Assembly: GCA_028282705.1 (NCBI GenBank)
Contig: JANQHI010000033.1
Location: 1-64,000, forward strand
Length of the DNA: 64,000 bases
Reading direction: 5' to 3'
Source: Prolixibacteraceae bacterium
Lineage (GTDB): Bacteria > Bacteroidota > Bacteroidia > Bacteroidales > Prolixibacteraceae
The notes under the pieces were generated by a model. The model saw only the letters and a program-made list of their open reading frames with translations, was not told the DNA's origin and did not search any database. The position numbers and the translations under genes were made by a program. Below, piece by piece: positions 1 through 8,635 of this stretch; position 1 is the stretch's first letter, and every line of letters begins with the position of its first letter.

Positions 1-139
1 GTAAGTATGTGAAAAATGTTACACTTTTTCAAAATTATTAAGTGCAGTTTTTCAGGCAATTACAAGCATTTTTAGCATTTAACTTTAAACAAGTTCATAA
101 TAGGTTTCATAAATTCCATAACAATAAAATTCAAGCATA

Positions 140-1552
140 ATGAGAAATTTTAAACTATTTTTAATCTTCCTGGTTTCTTTGATATTTTCTTTTGGGTGTT
201 CCACTATTGAGCAGGAAAAGCCCAATATTATCATTATGTTGGTTGATGATGCAGGTTATGCTGATTTTGGTTTTATGGGATGCAAAGATCTTGCTACACC
301 TAATATTGATGGATTGGCAAAAAGTGGGGTTATTTTTACTGATGCCCATGTATCTGCAACTGTATGTGGCCCATCAAGGGCTGGCTTGCTAACAGGGCGT
401 TACCAACAACGTTTTGGCTTTGAATGCAACCCCAGTGCAGATGATGTTTTAGACAAATCAGAAGAAACCATTGCTGATGTTATGAAAAAAGCAGGTTACA
501 AAACTGCTGCTTTTGGGAAGTGGCATCTTGGACACCACGATGGGTATAAGCCCAACCAAAGGGGGTTTGATTATTTTTGGGGTTTCTTGTCGGGCAGCAG
601 GAGTTATTTCCCTTACAAAAACCTTGAAACCACAGGCTACACCAAACGCATCATGGAAAATGATTCACAGGTTGAATTTACAGGTTACCTGACCGATCAG
701 TTGGGCAACAAAACAGCAGAATTCATTGAGCAAAATAATCCTGGAGAAACAGGCAAGCCCTTTTTCATTTATTGGGCTCCTAATGCAGTCCATACCCCTA
801 TGGAAGCAACAAGGGAAAGCCTGGCAAAATTTGAAGGATACCCACGCCAAAAACTGGCAGCTATGACATGGTCTCTTGACCAGGCTGTAGGTACAATCAT
901 AAATAAATTAAAGGAGCAAGGGATATATGACAACACTTTGATCTTCTTTTTAAGTGATAATGGAGGTGCCAGTAATAACCAGTCAAGTAACTTGCCACTT
1001 AAAGGATTTAAAGGAAACAAATTTGAAGGGGGGCATAGGGTAGCTTTTGTGGCTTCATGGCCAGCATTGATTGGTGAAGGTTTCACTTTTAGTGGGCTGA
1101 CTTCCTCATTAGATATTTTTGCTACTGCTGCTGATGTTGGCAAAGCACAGCAAAACCCTGAAAAACCTTTAGATGGGGTTTCATTGGTGCCATTCCTCAC
1201 AAAAGAAAAACAAGGCAACCCACACGAAAAATTATTTTGGAGGAAAGATGAGATGGCAGCTGCACGAGAAGGCCATATGAAAATGATCAGGGTTGAAAGG
1301 CTGGGATATAGGATGTATGACCTTAAAAATGACCTGGGTGAGTTGAAGGACCTTTCTACAGAAAGGGAAGAAGAGTTAAATAATTTAAAACTACAAATGA
1401 AAAATTGGGAATCAGGGCTTATGTATCCCCTTTTTACTGAAGGGCACATGTGGGATACCATAACCTGGATGATCCATGAAGATTATTATTTGAACAGGGA
1501 TGTTAGGGTTAAAAGCCCAAGAGGATTAGCTCAATTTTTATCAAAAAGGTAG
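140..1552 (+). CDS. Lipoprotein sulfatase (S1 family, arylsulfatase-like)
   Basis: This 470-residue protein belongs to the formylglycine-dependent sulfatases, which remove sulfate esters from glycans or aryl compounds. The N-terminus is a signal peptide with a lipobox ending at Cys20 (FSFGC), so the enzyme is probably anchored to the envelope. Asp36-Asp37 (LVDDAGY) are the usual calcium ligands, and CGPSRAGLLTGR at residues 76-87 is the sulfatase signature, with Cys76 the residue expected to become formylglycine. Later GKWHLG and HTPM segments are also typical. No dedicated anaerobic maturase lies nearby; SUMF1-fold proteins occur in the window, but they are the GldK type. The next gene starts 364 bases downstream on the same strand, after a probable terminator. 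The family is certain; the substrate cannot be told. Confidence 0.93.
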   Translation: MRNFKLFLIFLVSLIFSFGCSTIEQEKPNIIIMLVDDAGYADFGFMGCKDLATPNIDGLAKSGVIFTDAHVSATVCGPSRAGLLTGRYQQRFGFECNPSADDVLDKSEETIADVMKKAGYKTAAFGKWHLGHHDGYKPNQRGFDYFWGFLSGSRSYFPYKNLETTGYTKRIMENDSQVEFTGYLTDQLGNKTAEFIEQNNPGETGKPFFIYWAPNAVHTPMEATRESLAKFEGYPRQKLAAMTWSLDQAVGTIINKLKEQGIYDNTLIFFLSDNGGASNNQSSNLPLKGFKGNKFEGGHRVAFVASWPALIGEGFTFSGLTSSLDIFATAADVGKAQQNPEKPLDGVSLVPFLTKEKQGNPHEKLFWRKDEMAAAREGHMKMIRVERLGYRMYDLKNDLGELKDLSTEREEELNNLKLQMKNWESGLMYPLFTEGHMWDTITWMIHEDYYLNRDVRVKSPRGLAQFLSKR

Positions 1553-1916
1553 GGATATGTATAAAAAACTCAAAAAAGGTCACCCTTTTTTGGGTTTGGT
1601 GTGTCTTACTAGTGATAGTGTAAATGATAGTCATAGATTCAAAAGGGTATTCATATCCTTTATACTATCCAGAAGCTTTTCATAGATAGTTTTAAATTAG
1701 CACATTTGCAGGGGTACTTTCATCAGAGGATGGGTACCCTTTTCTGTTAGAGGTAGCTTAAATCTTATTTGATTAAAGGTTAAATCATGCATTTTTCTTC
1801 AAGCTTCTGGTTTCACGCTCATTTTCATTTATGAGTGTTATAAATAAATTCAAAACAGCCTCTCAATACATGATGTTTTAGTTTTTGGTAAATTTGGTTT
1901 TTCCTTTAAAGGTAAA
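1553..1916. other. Intergenic region, 364 bases
   Basis: I see no gene here. Besides the hairpin at 1571-1592 there is a second stem, GGGTAC at 1712-1717 with GTACCC at 1734-1739 followed by a short T-run, which might be a second terminator or leader hairpin. TAAATTTG at 1889-1896 matches the Bacteroidota -7 consensus TAnnTTTG and lies about 20 bases before the next start, but I find no matching -33 element. Confidence 0.5.
1571..1592 (+). terminator. Probable intrinsic terminator after the sulfatase gene
   Basis: CAAAAAAGG (1571-1579) pairs with CCTTTTTTG (1584-1592) around a TCAC loop. It lies 19 bases after the sulfatase stop. The stem is AT-rich, and the T-run is inside its right arm, so confidence is moderate. 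Confidence 0.5.
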
Positions 1917-3554
1917 ATGAAGAAATCAACAGTAGCACAACAATTTGCTTCTTCCTTAAAACTCCTTGGGGTCAGGTTTGTTTTTGGTGTCCCCAGTGGG
2001 AATATGATAGATTACATAGAAGCATTGAGGCAGCAACCTGGGATAGAATTTATTGCAGTAGGGCATGAGTCAACAGCTTCAATAATGGCTGATATATGTG
2101 GCCGGATGACAGGTATCCCAGGTGTTTGTTTTGGTACATTTGGACCTGGGGCAACCAACCTGGCAACTGGTGTGGGAGGTGCTTTGCTTGACAGGTCTCC
2201 TATAATTGCTTTCACTGATGAAATGCCTCCACATTTATTAGGTAGGAAAATACAAATGGGGATTGACCACCAGGCACTTTTTAAACCCATAACAAAATGG
2301 ACAACAAGGCTTCAACCTGAAAAAGCAATGGAAACCATATTCATGGGTGCTGAAATTGCCAATTCAGGAGTACCAGGTCCTGTGCATATTGGAGTACCTG
2401 CTGGTATTGGCATATCCCCTGTACCTGAGCCTGGGCAGCCCATTCAGACTGGGAAAGTTAAAAATGAGTTAGGTTTTAAAAACCTGGATAAAGAAATAAA
2501 AAAGTTTGAACAGGCTTTTAATCAGGCAGAAAAACCACTGCTGGCTGTTGGGTTGTCAGCAGTTAAGGCAGGTGTCGCCAGATGGGTAAAAAAAATAGCA
2601 GAAAAGTTTAAACTTCCTGTGGTTTTAACACCTATGGCAAAAGGCATGTTTCCCGAAAACCATCCACTGTATGTAGGGGTGTTGTTCCATGCCTTGTCAA
2701 ACCATGTGGCTGAAACCTATAGGCAAGCTGACCTGATTATTGGCATTGGTTATGACCCTGTTGAATTTAACTATGAAGATTGGGTGCCAAATGTACCATT
2801 AACCAGTATTGATATTACCCCTGCTGACCTGGATACAAGTAATTATATTATAGCAGCAGATGTGGTTGGAGATATATGTTCCACCCTGGAAAATTTTATG
2901 GAATTTAAATCCAATGAAAAAGGATGGGACTTAAGAGGGATACTGGAAAGGAAACAGCAAATGTTCAAGGCTTTAAAACCTCCAGAAAATTCCTGGGGAC
3001 CAAGGGCAGTTATTGAAGGGCTTAGGCATGCTTTGCCTGGAGAGGGTATTTTAACTGTTGATGTTGGGGCACACCTTCACTTAGCTGGACAACAATGGGT
3101 TACTCCTTCTCCTGATAAGCTGGTTATGACCAATGGATGGTCTTCAATGGGGTTTGCAATTCCATCAGCCATGGCAGTTAAGCTTGCCAACCCAAATTTG
3201 CAAGTAGCTTCCCTTATGGGTGATGGTGGGTTTATAATGTGTATGGGTGAATTAGCTACTGTGAAACGCCTAAACCTGGCTATTGTGTTTGTAGTTGTGG
3301 TAGATAATAAGCTATCATTAATTGAAATCAAACAGCAAAAAAAGGGTTTTAACAGCACTTATGGAACCAGCCTGAACCATGAAAATGATTTCACTGCTGA
3401 TTCATATTTTGGTGTGCCAGTATTGAAAGCAAAAGACAGTATCTCATACCAAAAAGCTTTAGAAGAAGCTTTCAAATTAAACCAGCCAGTGGTTATTGAA
3501 GCCCTTGTTGATGGGGAAGAATATAAAAACCTTGTATTACAGCCCAATAAGTAA
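1917..3554 (+). CDS. ThDP-dependent enzyme, acetolactate synthase large-subunit-like
   Basis: This 545-residue protein has the three-domain build of the thiamine-diphosphate decarboxylase/acetolactate synthase superfamily. The N-terminal pyrimidine-binding domain carries the catalytic glutamate (Glu51 in GHES), followed by the FGTFGPGATN loop. The C-terminal pyrophosphate-binding domain has GDGGF near residue 435 and ends the motif at VVDN, matching GDG-x(24-27)-N. The length fits the family. No small regulatory subunit or other branched-chain amino acid genes lie beside it, so a biosynthetic IlvB is less likely than a catabolic decarboxylase or transferase. The neighbouring sulfatase tempts one towards a sulfonate enzyme such as sulfoacetaldehyde acetyltransferase, but nothing in the sequence decides this. 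Superfamily sure, substrate unknown. Confidence 0.85.
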   Translation: MKKSTVAQQFASSLKLLGVRFVFGVPSGNMIDYIEALRQQPGIEFIAVGHESTASIMADICGRMTGIPGVCFGTFGPGATNLATGVGGALLDRSPIIAFTDEMPPHLLGRKIQMGIDHQALFKPITKWTTRLQPEKAMETIFMGAEIANSGVPGPVHIGVPAGIGISPVPEPGQPIQTGKVKNELGFKNLDKEIKKFEQAFNQAEKPLLAVGLSAVKAGVARWVKKIAEKFKLPVVLTPMAKGMFPENHPLYVGVLFHALSNHVAETYRQADLIIGIGYDPVEFNYEDWVPNVPLTSIDITPADLDTSNYIIAADVVGDICSTLENFMEFKSNEKGWDLRGILERKQQMFKALKPPENSWGPRAVIEGLRHALPGEGILTVDVGAHLHLAGQQWVTPSPDKLVMTNGWSSMGFAIPSAMAVKLANPNLQVASLMGDGGFIMCMGELATVKRLNLAIVFVVVVDNKLSLIEIKQQKKGFNSTYGTSLNHENDFTADSYFGVPVLKAKDSISYQKALEEAFKLNQPVVIEALVDGEEYKNLVLQPNK

Positions 3555-3646
3555 GACTAAATAAATGCATTACATTCCAATTCTTTTATTATTTTTGTAT
3601 TCCGTGCACGTTAACGGAAATGTGTTTCAATGTAAAATCCAATGCA

Positions 3647-5701
3647 ATGAAAAAAATATTTTTGCTGTTAAGTTTTGCGGCTTTCCTGAATATATCAGGC
3701 TTTTCACAATCAGTGAATGATTATGTTGATCTATTTATTTGTACAGCAGGAGACCATGGGCAATTAGACCCTGCTGCATGTGTGCCTTTTGGGATGGTTA
3801 AACTAGGTCCAGATACCTATCCTGTCAACCACAGTGGTTATAACTACCAGGCTGAGTACATTACTGGTTTTTCACACAACAGGGTAGGTGGTGTAGGATG
3901 CAAAGGGGTAGGAGGCAACATAAGGATACTGCCAGGAGTAGGGGAACTAGTTTCAAAATCACTTTATGTCAAAAGCACAGAAAAAGCTGAACCAGGTTAT
4001 TATGAGGTAACCTTTAACAATGGCATCCAGGCACAACTTGCAGCCACTAACCATACTGGTATCCACAACTATACCTTTCCTGAAAGTAATGAAGCATTTA
4101 TCAGGATTGACTATAAATCATCATTTGATAAGCTGATCCATGCTGAATACCAGTTGGACAATAATACAGAAATAACAGGGAGTGTAGCAGCTAAAAATGT
4201 TTGTGGAAGAGGCAGGTACACTGTGTTTTTCCATCTTGAATCAAATAAACCTTTTGAAAGGTATGAGGAAATAGATGGGGTGTTGTATGCATTTTTCAAA
4301 ACCAATGAAAATGAAGAGGTAACACTGGAAGTAACCCTTTCCCCCATAAGTCCACAACAGGCAAAGAAAGATAAAAAAGCAACCCTGGAAGGGAAATCTT
4401 TTGATGATGTAAAACAAGCAGCCAGCAAAAAATGGGAAGATTTGCTTGGCAGGATCGAACTGGAGGGGAAAGAAGAATACAAAAAAATTTTTTATACACA
4501 TCTGTACCATATTTTCCTGAACCCTGTTAACAGCACCAGCACTGATGGGGAATACAGGGGAACTGATGGGAGGGTATACAAGGCTGAAGGTTATACGCAT
4601 TATGATAGCTGGTCAATTTGGGATAATTTCAGGAATAAGTTTTCACTCTATTCAGTATTAATACCTGAAATTACTGGTGATATTGGCAGGTCAATGGTTG
4701 ATTTGTACAGGTCAGGAAAATCAAAATGGGCAAGTCATTTTGAACCAACCCCAACTGTGCGCACAGAGCACTCATCACTGGTTTTGTTGGACATGTATAA
4801 ACGTGGCATAGAAGGTATTGACCTGGAGTCAATTTATACTGATATTGAGTTTGAAACCTCTTACCATCAGGCATTTTCACCTGATATGGCTCTTGAAATT
4901 GCCTATGACTATTGGGGATTAGCACAAATAGCTAATATACTTGGCAAACAAAAAGACCATACCCTTTTTATGGATAGGGCAATGGAATACAAAAAGGTTT
5001 GGAAAAAACATTTCCTGACCCTGGAAGAAGATGCAGACAGTATGCATGCACGAGGATTGTATGAAGGAACTATCTGGCAATATCGTTGGCATGTACAGTT
5101 TGATGTAGATGGAATAATTGAAATGATAGGAGGCAAAGAAAAGTACCTGTATGACCTTGAGTTTTTCTTTGATAATGACCTTTATAACCATGGCAACCAG
5201 CCTGATATTCATGTCCCTTTCATGTTCAATTTTGGTGGGGCTCCATGGTTGACTCAAAAGTGGGTAAATAAAATATTAGCCAAGGAAGATATGGTACAAT
5301 ATTATGGCACACATGGCAAATGGGAAAAGCCATATATTGGCAGGGTTTACAAAGCTGAACCAAAAGGTTACATAAAGGAAATGGATGATGATGAGGGAAC
5401 CATGTCTGCCTGGTATGTGCTTAGTTCAATGGGAATGTATCCTGTATTGGTTGGAGAGCCAGAATTTCAACTAAGTGCACCTGTTTTTGAAAAGGTTACT
5501 ATCCACCTTGAAAGTGGGAAAACATTTGAAATTGTGTGCAAAAACATCAGTGACGAGAATTTTTATATCCAATCAACAAGATTGAATGGGAAGGAGTTTA
5601 ACCAATCCTTTATCCCTCATAATTCCATAATGGATGGAGGGAAGCTTACCTATTATTTATCAGATAAACCCAATAAAAAATGGGGTGTAAATCCTGAGTA
5701 A
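3647..5701 (+). CDS. GH92 family glycosidase (alpha-mannosidase type), secreted
   Basis: Glycoside hydrolase family 92 enzymes are calcium-dependent exo-alpha-mannosidases acting on N-glycans and mannans. Seen here are the N-terminal beta-sandwich motifs VPFGMVKLGPDT, SGYNY and ITGFSHNRVGG, and, near residue 580, DDDEGTMSAWYVLSSMGMYP, which matches the family's hallmark block of acidic catalytic residues followed by SAWY. The start is placed at 3647 rather than at an in-frame ATG 27 bases upstream, because MKKIFLLLSFAAFLNISGFSQ is then a clean signal peptide cut after Ser-Gln. About 684 residues is somewhat short but normal for the family. The gene runs convergently into the operon on the minus strand, with 15 bases between the stops. 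No SusC/D pair is nearby, so this is not a canonical polysaccharide utilisation locus. Confidence 0.92.
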   Translation: MKKIFLLLSFAAFLNISGFSQSVNDYVDLFICTAGDHGQLDPAACVPFGMVKLGPDTYPVNHSGYNYQAEYITGFSHNRVGGVGCKGVGGNIRILPGVGELVSKSLYVKSTEKAEPGYYEVTFNNGIQAQLAATNHTGIHNYTFPESNEAFIRIDYKSSFDKLIHAEYQLDNNTEITGSVAAKNVCGRGRYTVFFHLESNKPFERYEEIDGVLYAFFKTNENEEVTLEVTLSPISPQQAKKDKKATLEGKSFDDVKQAASKKWEDLLGRIELEGKEEYKKIFYTHLYHIFLNPVNSTSTDGEYRGTDGRVYKAEGYTHYDSWSIWDNFRNKFSLYSVLIPEITGDIGRSMVDLYRSGKSKWASHFEPTPTVRTEHSSLVLLDMYKRGIEGIDLESIYTDIEFETSYHQAFSPDMALEIAYDYWGLAQIANILGKQKDHTLFMDRAMEYKKVWKKHFLTLEEDADSMHARGLYEGTIWQYRWHVQFDVDGIIEMIGGKEKYLYDLEFFFDNDLYNHGNQPDIHVPFMFNFGGAPWLTQKWVNKILAKEDMVQYYGTHGKWEKPYIGRVYKAEPKGYIKEMDDDEGTMSAWYVLSSMGMYPVLVGEPEFQLSAPVFEKVTIHLESGKTFEIVCKNISDENFYIQSTRLNGKEFNQSFIPHNSIMDGGKLTYYLSDKPNKKWGVNPE

Positions 5702-5716
5702 AGGGTATAGCATCCT

Positions 5717-6622
5717 TTATTGTTTCATTTGCCCTGAAGCCTCAGAAAGAAACTGGAATAAAGCTGTATAAAACTGGGTGTTTTTTTCATTATTAACCTC
5801 TTCTGCAAGGTGCTGTACACGTTCCAGGTTACCTGAATATAAGCGTTGCAACAACCCAAAACCTGCTGTATACCCAGTGAAATAAAACTTATTGGAGAAC
5901 TGGTCTATTCCAAAATAGAGTAACCCTGCATGTAGTGAAAAGCTCATCAGCCCTTCACCAATTTTCCCTGTGTAGAAGTGCCCTGCCCCAGGTATAAAAC
6001 GTGCCAGGTTTTTGGCTTTTTTAGGTGATAATTGTTTAGGGATATTTTTCTCAGAAAACAATTGGGCAAGATGGGCTTTGTATAAGGCTTGTTTAGTTGG
6101 GGTAGCAACTGCAATGGCTAAAAAAGCTTCTGCTGATTTTTGGGATTCTTCCCACTCCTGCATGGCAAGGTAGCCCAGGGAGGTAAGTAACATGATCCTG
6201 GCAGAATCCTCTTTCCTCCAGCTTCTGGATTGTAATGATTGTAATTCAAAAATAGCCTTCCCTGGTTCATTGTTCAGGTAATAAGCCATAGCCTTTTCAT
6301 ATTTAACCATAAAAACAATGCTGTCTGGTTGCCTAAACAGGTATACCCTGTTCAGTGTTTCTGCAACCTTCTCAAAATCATGTTCATGCTTATGGCATAA
6401 GGCTTTCTTAATAATAGCCTGGGTTTGTATTTCCTTTTCATCAAATAGGAAAATAACCTTTTCAAGCTCAATGCATGCTTCCAGCCATTTCCCCTCTGAA
6501 GCCAGCTTATCAGGAAATGAAAAAATACCTTCTTTAGAATAGCTTCTAGTTGAAAATATTCCTAAGAGGAATGTGCATATTAAACAGTATTTTATGATCC
6601 ATTTCATGGTTAAATTCTTCAT
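5717..6622 (-). CDS. Exported TPR-like protein with C-terminal PGAGHFYTGK (DUF5683-like) segment
   Basis: I do not recognise a function for this 301-residue protein, the last gene of a four-gene operon. A signal peptide is likely from Met6 (6607), where a hydrophobic stretch ends at SYS. Residues 30-190 are helix-rich with spacing like tetratricopeptide repeats. The C-terminal third contains FIPGAGHFYTGKIGEG followed by hydrophobic segments, a motif shared with the upstream gene (IIPGSGKIYAGKTGEG) and reminiscent of DUF5683/TM2 membrane modules. Both proteins also share LYxGN and VNxE near the C-terminus, so they are homologues. The start overlaps the end of the preceding gene by 62 to 77 bases depending on the Met used, unusually long for a bacterial overlap. 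Gene certain, role unknown. Confidence 0.75.
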   Translation of the reverse strand: MKNLTMKWIIKYCLICTFLLGIFSTRSYSKEGIFSFPDKLASEGKWLEACIELEKVIFLFDEKEIQTQAIIKKALCHKHEHDFEKVAETLNRVYLFRQPDSIVFMVKYEKAMAYYLNNEPGKAIFELQSLQSRSWRKEDSARIMLLTSLGYLAMQEWEESQKSAEAFLAIAVATPTKQALYKAHLAQLFSEKNIPKQLSPKKAKNLARFIPGAGHFYTGKIGEGLMSFSLHAGLLYFGIDQFSNKFYFTGYTAGFGLLQRLYSGNLERVQHLAEEVNNEKNTQFYTALFQFLSEASGQMKQ

Positions 6623-7403
6623 TAACCAGTTTTACAGTGAAAACTGACCCATAAATATTCCCTATGTATAAAACAGAAAACAATGTCCCAAAAACAATGG
6701 TTTTGGCATGTTTCAGCCCCAGCTTATTATAATTTTCAAGGACAGTGAACCCAGCAGCACCAACAATAATAAATGAAACAATCCCTTCACCTGTTTTGCC
6801 TGCATATATTTTCCCCGAGCCAGGGATAATTGCTGAAAACAGGCCTGCAACGACAGGAGACTTTTTTTTGTGGTTTTTTATTTCTGTGGCATAATTCCAT
6901 AGTTTTTGTTTTTCTTGTGCAAAAGCAAAACCAGTATTCCCCTGGAGGGATGAAAAATAATTATCAAACTGGTTTAAATCTCTTTTTAATAATGCATTTC
7001 CTGCCAGTTCAAAATGAAGCAGGGCATTGTATTTTTCACCACCTACCAGGTTTTTCAGGATATAGTCAGAAGATTTAGCCAGCCCAAGGTGAGAATTGTT
7101 GTAGGCAGCAAAAAAACGGCTTTTATAAAAAAAAGGTGAATTAGAAGATACCTGCAAAAAAGAGTTTGCAGACCTGCCCAACTCTTTCAAAGAATAATGG
7201 CTCCAGCCTTTCAGGTAGTTAAAGGAGTCTCTTAAAGCAAGGTGGGGTTTTAGTTCCAATTCTGATTCAATATAATGGATGGCTTCATCAAAATATTCCT
7301 GGTTTACCAAGTGGGTGGTAAATTTACCTTTATCAGGGACAGAAAGCTGCGCAATCGCACTGGATGCCCAGCAGCCAAGTAATATAACTAAAACCAGCTT
7401 CAT
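6546..7403 (-). CDS. Exported TPR-like protein with PGSGKIYAGK (DUF5683-like) segment
   Basis: This 285-residue protein is homologous to the following gene product. MKLVLVILLGCWASSAIAQ is a signal peptide. Residues about 25-180 look like helical repeat pairs (YFDEAIHYIESEL, NSFLQVSSNSP). IIPGSGKIYAGKTGEG at roughly residue 190 leads into two or three hydrophobic segments (IVSFIIVGAAGF, TIVFGTLFSVLYIG). The first bases overlap the stop of the YidD-like gene as ATGA (7400-7403), a sign of translational coupling. The two repeat proteins presumably act with the YidD-like and LolA-like proteins in the envelope; that is inference from context only. Confidence 0.75.
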   Translation of the reverse strand: MKLVLVILLGCWASSAIAQLSVPDKGKFTTHLVNQEYFDEAIHYIESELELKPHLALRDSFNYLKGWSHYSLKELGRSANSFLQVSSNSPFFYKSRFFAAYNNSHLGLAKSSDYILKNLVGGEKYNALLHFELAGNALLKRDLNQFDNYFSSLQGNTGFAFAQEKQKLWNYATEIKNHKKKSPVVAGLFSAIIPGSGKIYAGKTGEGIVSFIIVGAAGFTVLENYNKLGLKHAKTIVFGTLFSVLYIGNIYGSVFTVKLVNEEFNHEMDHKILFNMHIPLRNIFN

Positions 7404-7858
7404 TTAACAGACTTATAAAATGTAACAGGGTCATCAACTTTATTGCCTCTTAAACGCAAAGGATGGATACCTGTGGCTGCAATCCTGTTGCAACGCATAA
7501 CCCTGTCAGCAGATAAAAAAATCCCTTTAAGCAACCCATAATTTTGGATGCTTTTTTTGCTGAAATCAGAACATGAAGGATGGTATAAACAAGTAGCTGA
7601 AAAATGCTGTGATAAAGTATTTTGGTAAACAAAAAGTACTCCTCCAAGTGCCATGTTAATTGGGTTCCATTTTTTTATAGGGTTACTTTCATCTGAATAA
7701 ATATAAGAACGCACATGGTGTGTTGTGCTATCTTTATTTGTTTTTACCTGTTGGATATATTGGATATCAGATAACAGGTTGTTTTGTGAGAAGGCTGGTA
7801 AACTGCTCACGACAACCAGGAAGGTAAAAAAGAACTTATTCCAAAATTTTTGCATCAT
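7400..7858 (-). CDS. YidD-domain protein with N-terminal signal peptide
   Basis: The last 80 residues carry the YidD signature: a hydrophobic LGGVLFVYQNTLSQH segment, then CLYHPSCSDFSKKSIQNYG and RVMRCNR, parallel to PTCSQYAVDAIKTHG and HCHP in the ordinary YidD encoded at 55884-56171. Unlike that protein, this one is 152 residues long and begins with a predicted signal peptide (NKFFFTFLVVVSSLPAFSQ) and about 50 extra residues, so the YidD domain should lie in the periplasm. Ordinary YidD is a small membrane-associated factor that helps protein insertion by YidC. The HP of RCHP is replaced here. The start overlaps the LolA-like gene by about 20 bases and the end overlaps the next gene by 4. 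Domain assignment is good; an equivalent role is doubtful. Confidence 0.8.
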   Translation of the reverse strand: MMQKFWNKFFFTFLVVVSSLPAFSQNNLLSDIQYIQQVKTNKDSTTHHVRSYIYSDESNPIKKWNPINMALGGVLFVYQNTLSQHFSATCLYHPSCSDFSKKSIQNYGLLKGIFLSADRVMRCNRIAATGIHPLRLRGNKVDDPVTFYKSVK

Positions 7859-8555
7859 CAGGGATTTTAAAGTTAAAATATTGTGATGATGGGGTTGAAA
7901 CTACATTAATATCAGAGTAGGTGTTCCTCTGGACAATGGAATCACCCTTTGGTGTATATGATATTTGGGTGACCTTCTGGGGCATCATAAAACTCCTGAA
8001 AAACTGGTAATTATAATAATAAACCTTTCTTACAATTTTCCCATTGGTATTAAAATAAGCAGCATAAATGGGCTTGTCATTTTCAAATACCAGTTCTATT
8101 TTTGGGATTGGGTTACCTTCGTGGATTTTTTCCCAGGTTACTACCTGGTGTTGCCCATCCATCTTTGTTCTACTGATTGAATAGCCCTCTTTTGATAGCC
8201 CCAGGTCATAAAAATTATTGGTGAGGAAATAGTGTATCAACTCATTTTCACTGCTGTAAAAAGGGTTTTGTTGGATTGAGACTGAGTTATCATCCAAGAA
8301 GTAAACTTTCACTTCACCAAACCTGTTTGAAACCTTCAGGTGTTCCCTGGGTTTAAAGCCATGCACCACTAATATCCCTTCATCAACATTATAAAAATAT
8401 TCAGATTGAAGTTCCAGTACTTTTCCATCCTGGTATGTTTGGTTCTTTAAATGAAGGCTGACAAAACTGTCTGGTGCTTGGGCTTCAGAAGAAAGGAAGG
8501 CAGTAATAAAAATTATGTAAGTTAAAAGTAGCTTTATTTGGATCCCTAACTTCAT
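7836..8555 (-). CDS. LolA-like periplasmic protein (lipoprotein-carrier fold), divergent
   Basis: This 239-residue protein is the first gene of the four-gene operon. It has a signal peptide ending near SSEAQA, then alternating beta-strand-like segments (GKVLELQSEYFYN, GILVVHGFKPREHLKV, IYAAYFNTNGKIVRKVYYYN) that recall the half-barrel of LolA/outer-membrane lipoprotein-sorting proteins. The match is to the fold, not to a diagnostic motif, so the call is tentative. It is shorter on hydrophobic lining than LolB, and there is no lipobox, which argues for a soluble periplasmic carrier. An operon with an exported YidD domain suggests a part in envelope assembly. Regulation is not visible beyond a terminator of the TM2 gene just upstream. 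Confidence 0.55.
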   Translation of the reverse strand: MKLGIQIKLLLTYIIFITAFLSSEAQAPDSFVSLHLKNQTYQDGKVLELQSEYFYNVDEGILVVHGFKPREHLKVSNRFGEVKVYFLDDNSVSIQQNPFYSSENELIHYFLTNNFYDLGLSKEGYSISRTKMDGQHQVVTWEKIHEGNPIPKIELVFENDKPIYAAYFNTNGKIVRKVYYYNYQFFRSFMMPQKVTQISYTPKGDSIVQRNTYSDINVVSTPSSQYFNFKIPDDAKILE

Positions 8556-8581
8556 ACAATCTCAGTTACAAGAATAAAAAA

Positions 8582-8616
8582 ACTGCTAAAACAGCACATT
8601 GAACTGGTTTAGCAGC
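8582..8616 (-). terminator. Intrinsic terminator of the TM2 gene
   Basis: CTGCTAAA (8583-8590) pairs with TTTAGCAG (8608-8615). Read on the minus strand, the stem is followed by seven T. It separates the TM2 gene from the LolA-like operon, which therefore needs its own promoter just inside or downstream of this hairpin. Confidence 0.7.
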
Positions 8617-8635
8617 TTTGTAATGTACATTTTTT

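Noticed and set aside
769..1461. Long open frame on the minus strand inside the sulfatase gene
   Set aside because: It is antisense to a gene with clear sulfatase motifs, and its translation has no recognisable domain or signal.
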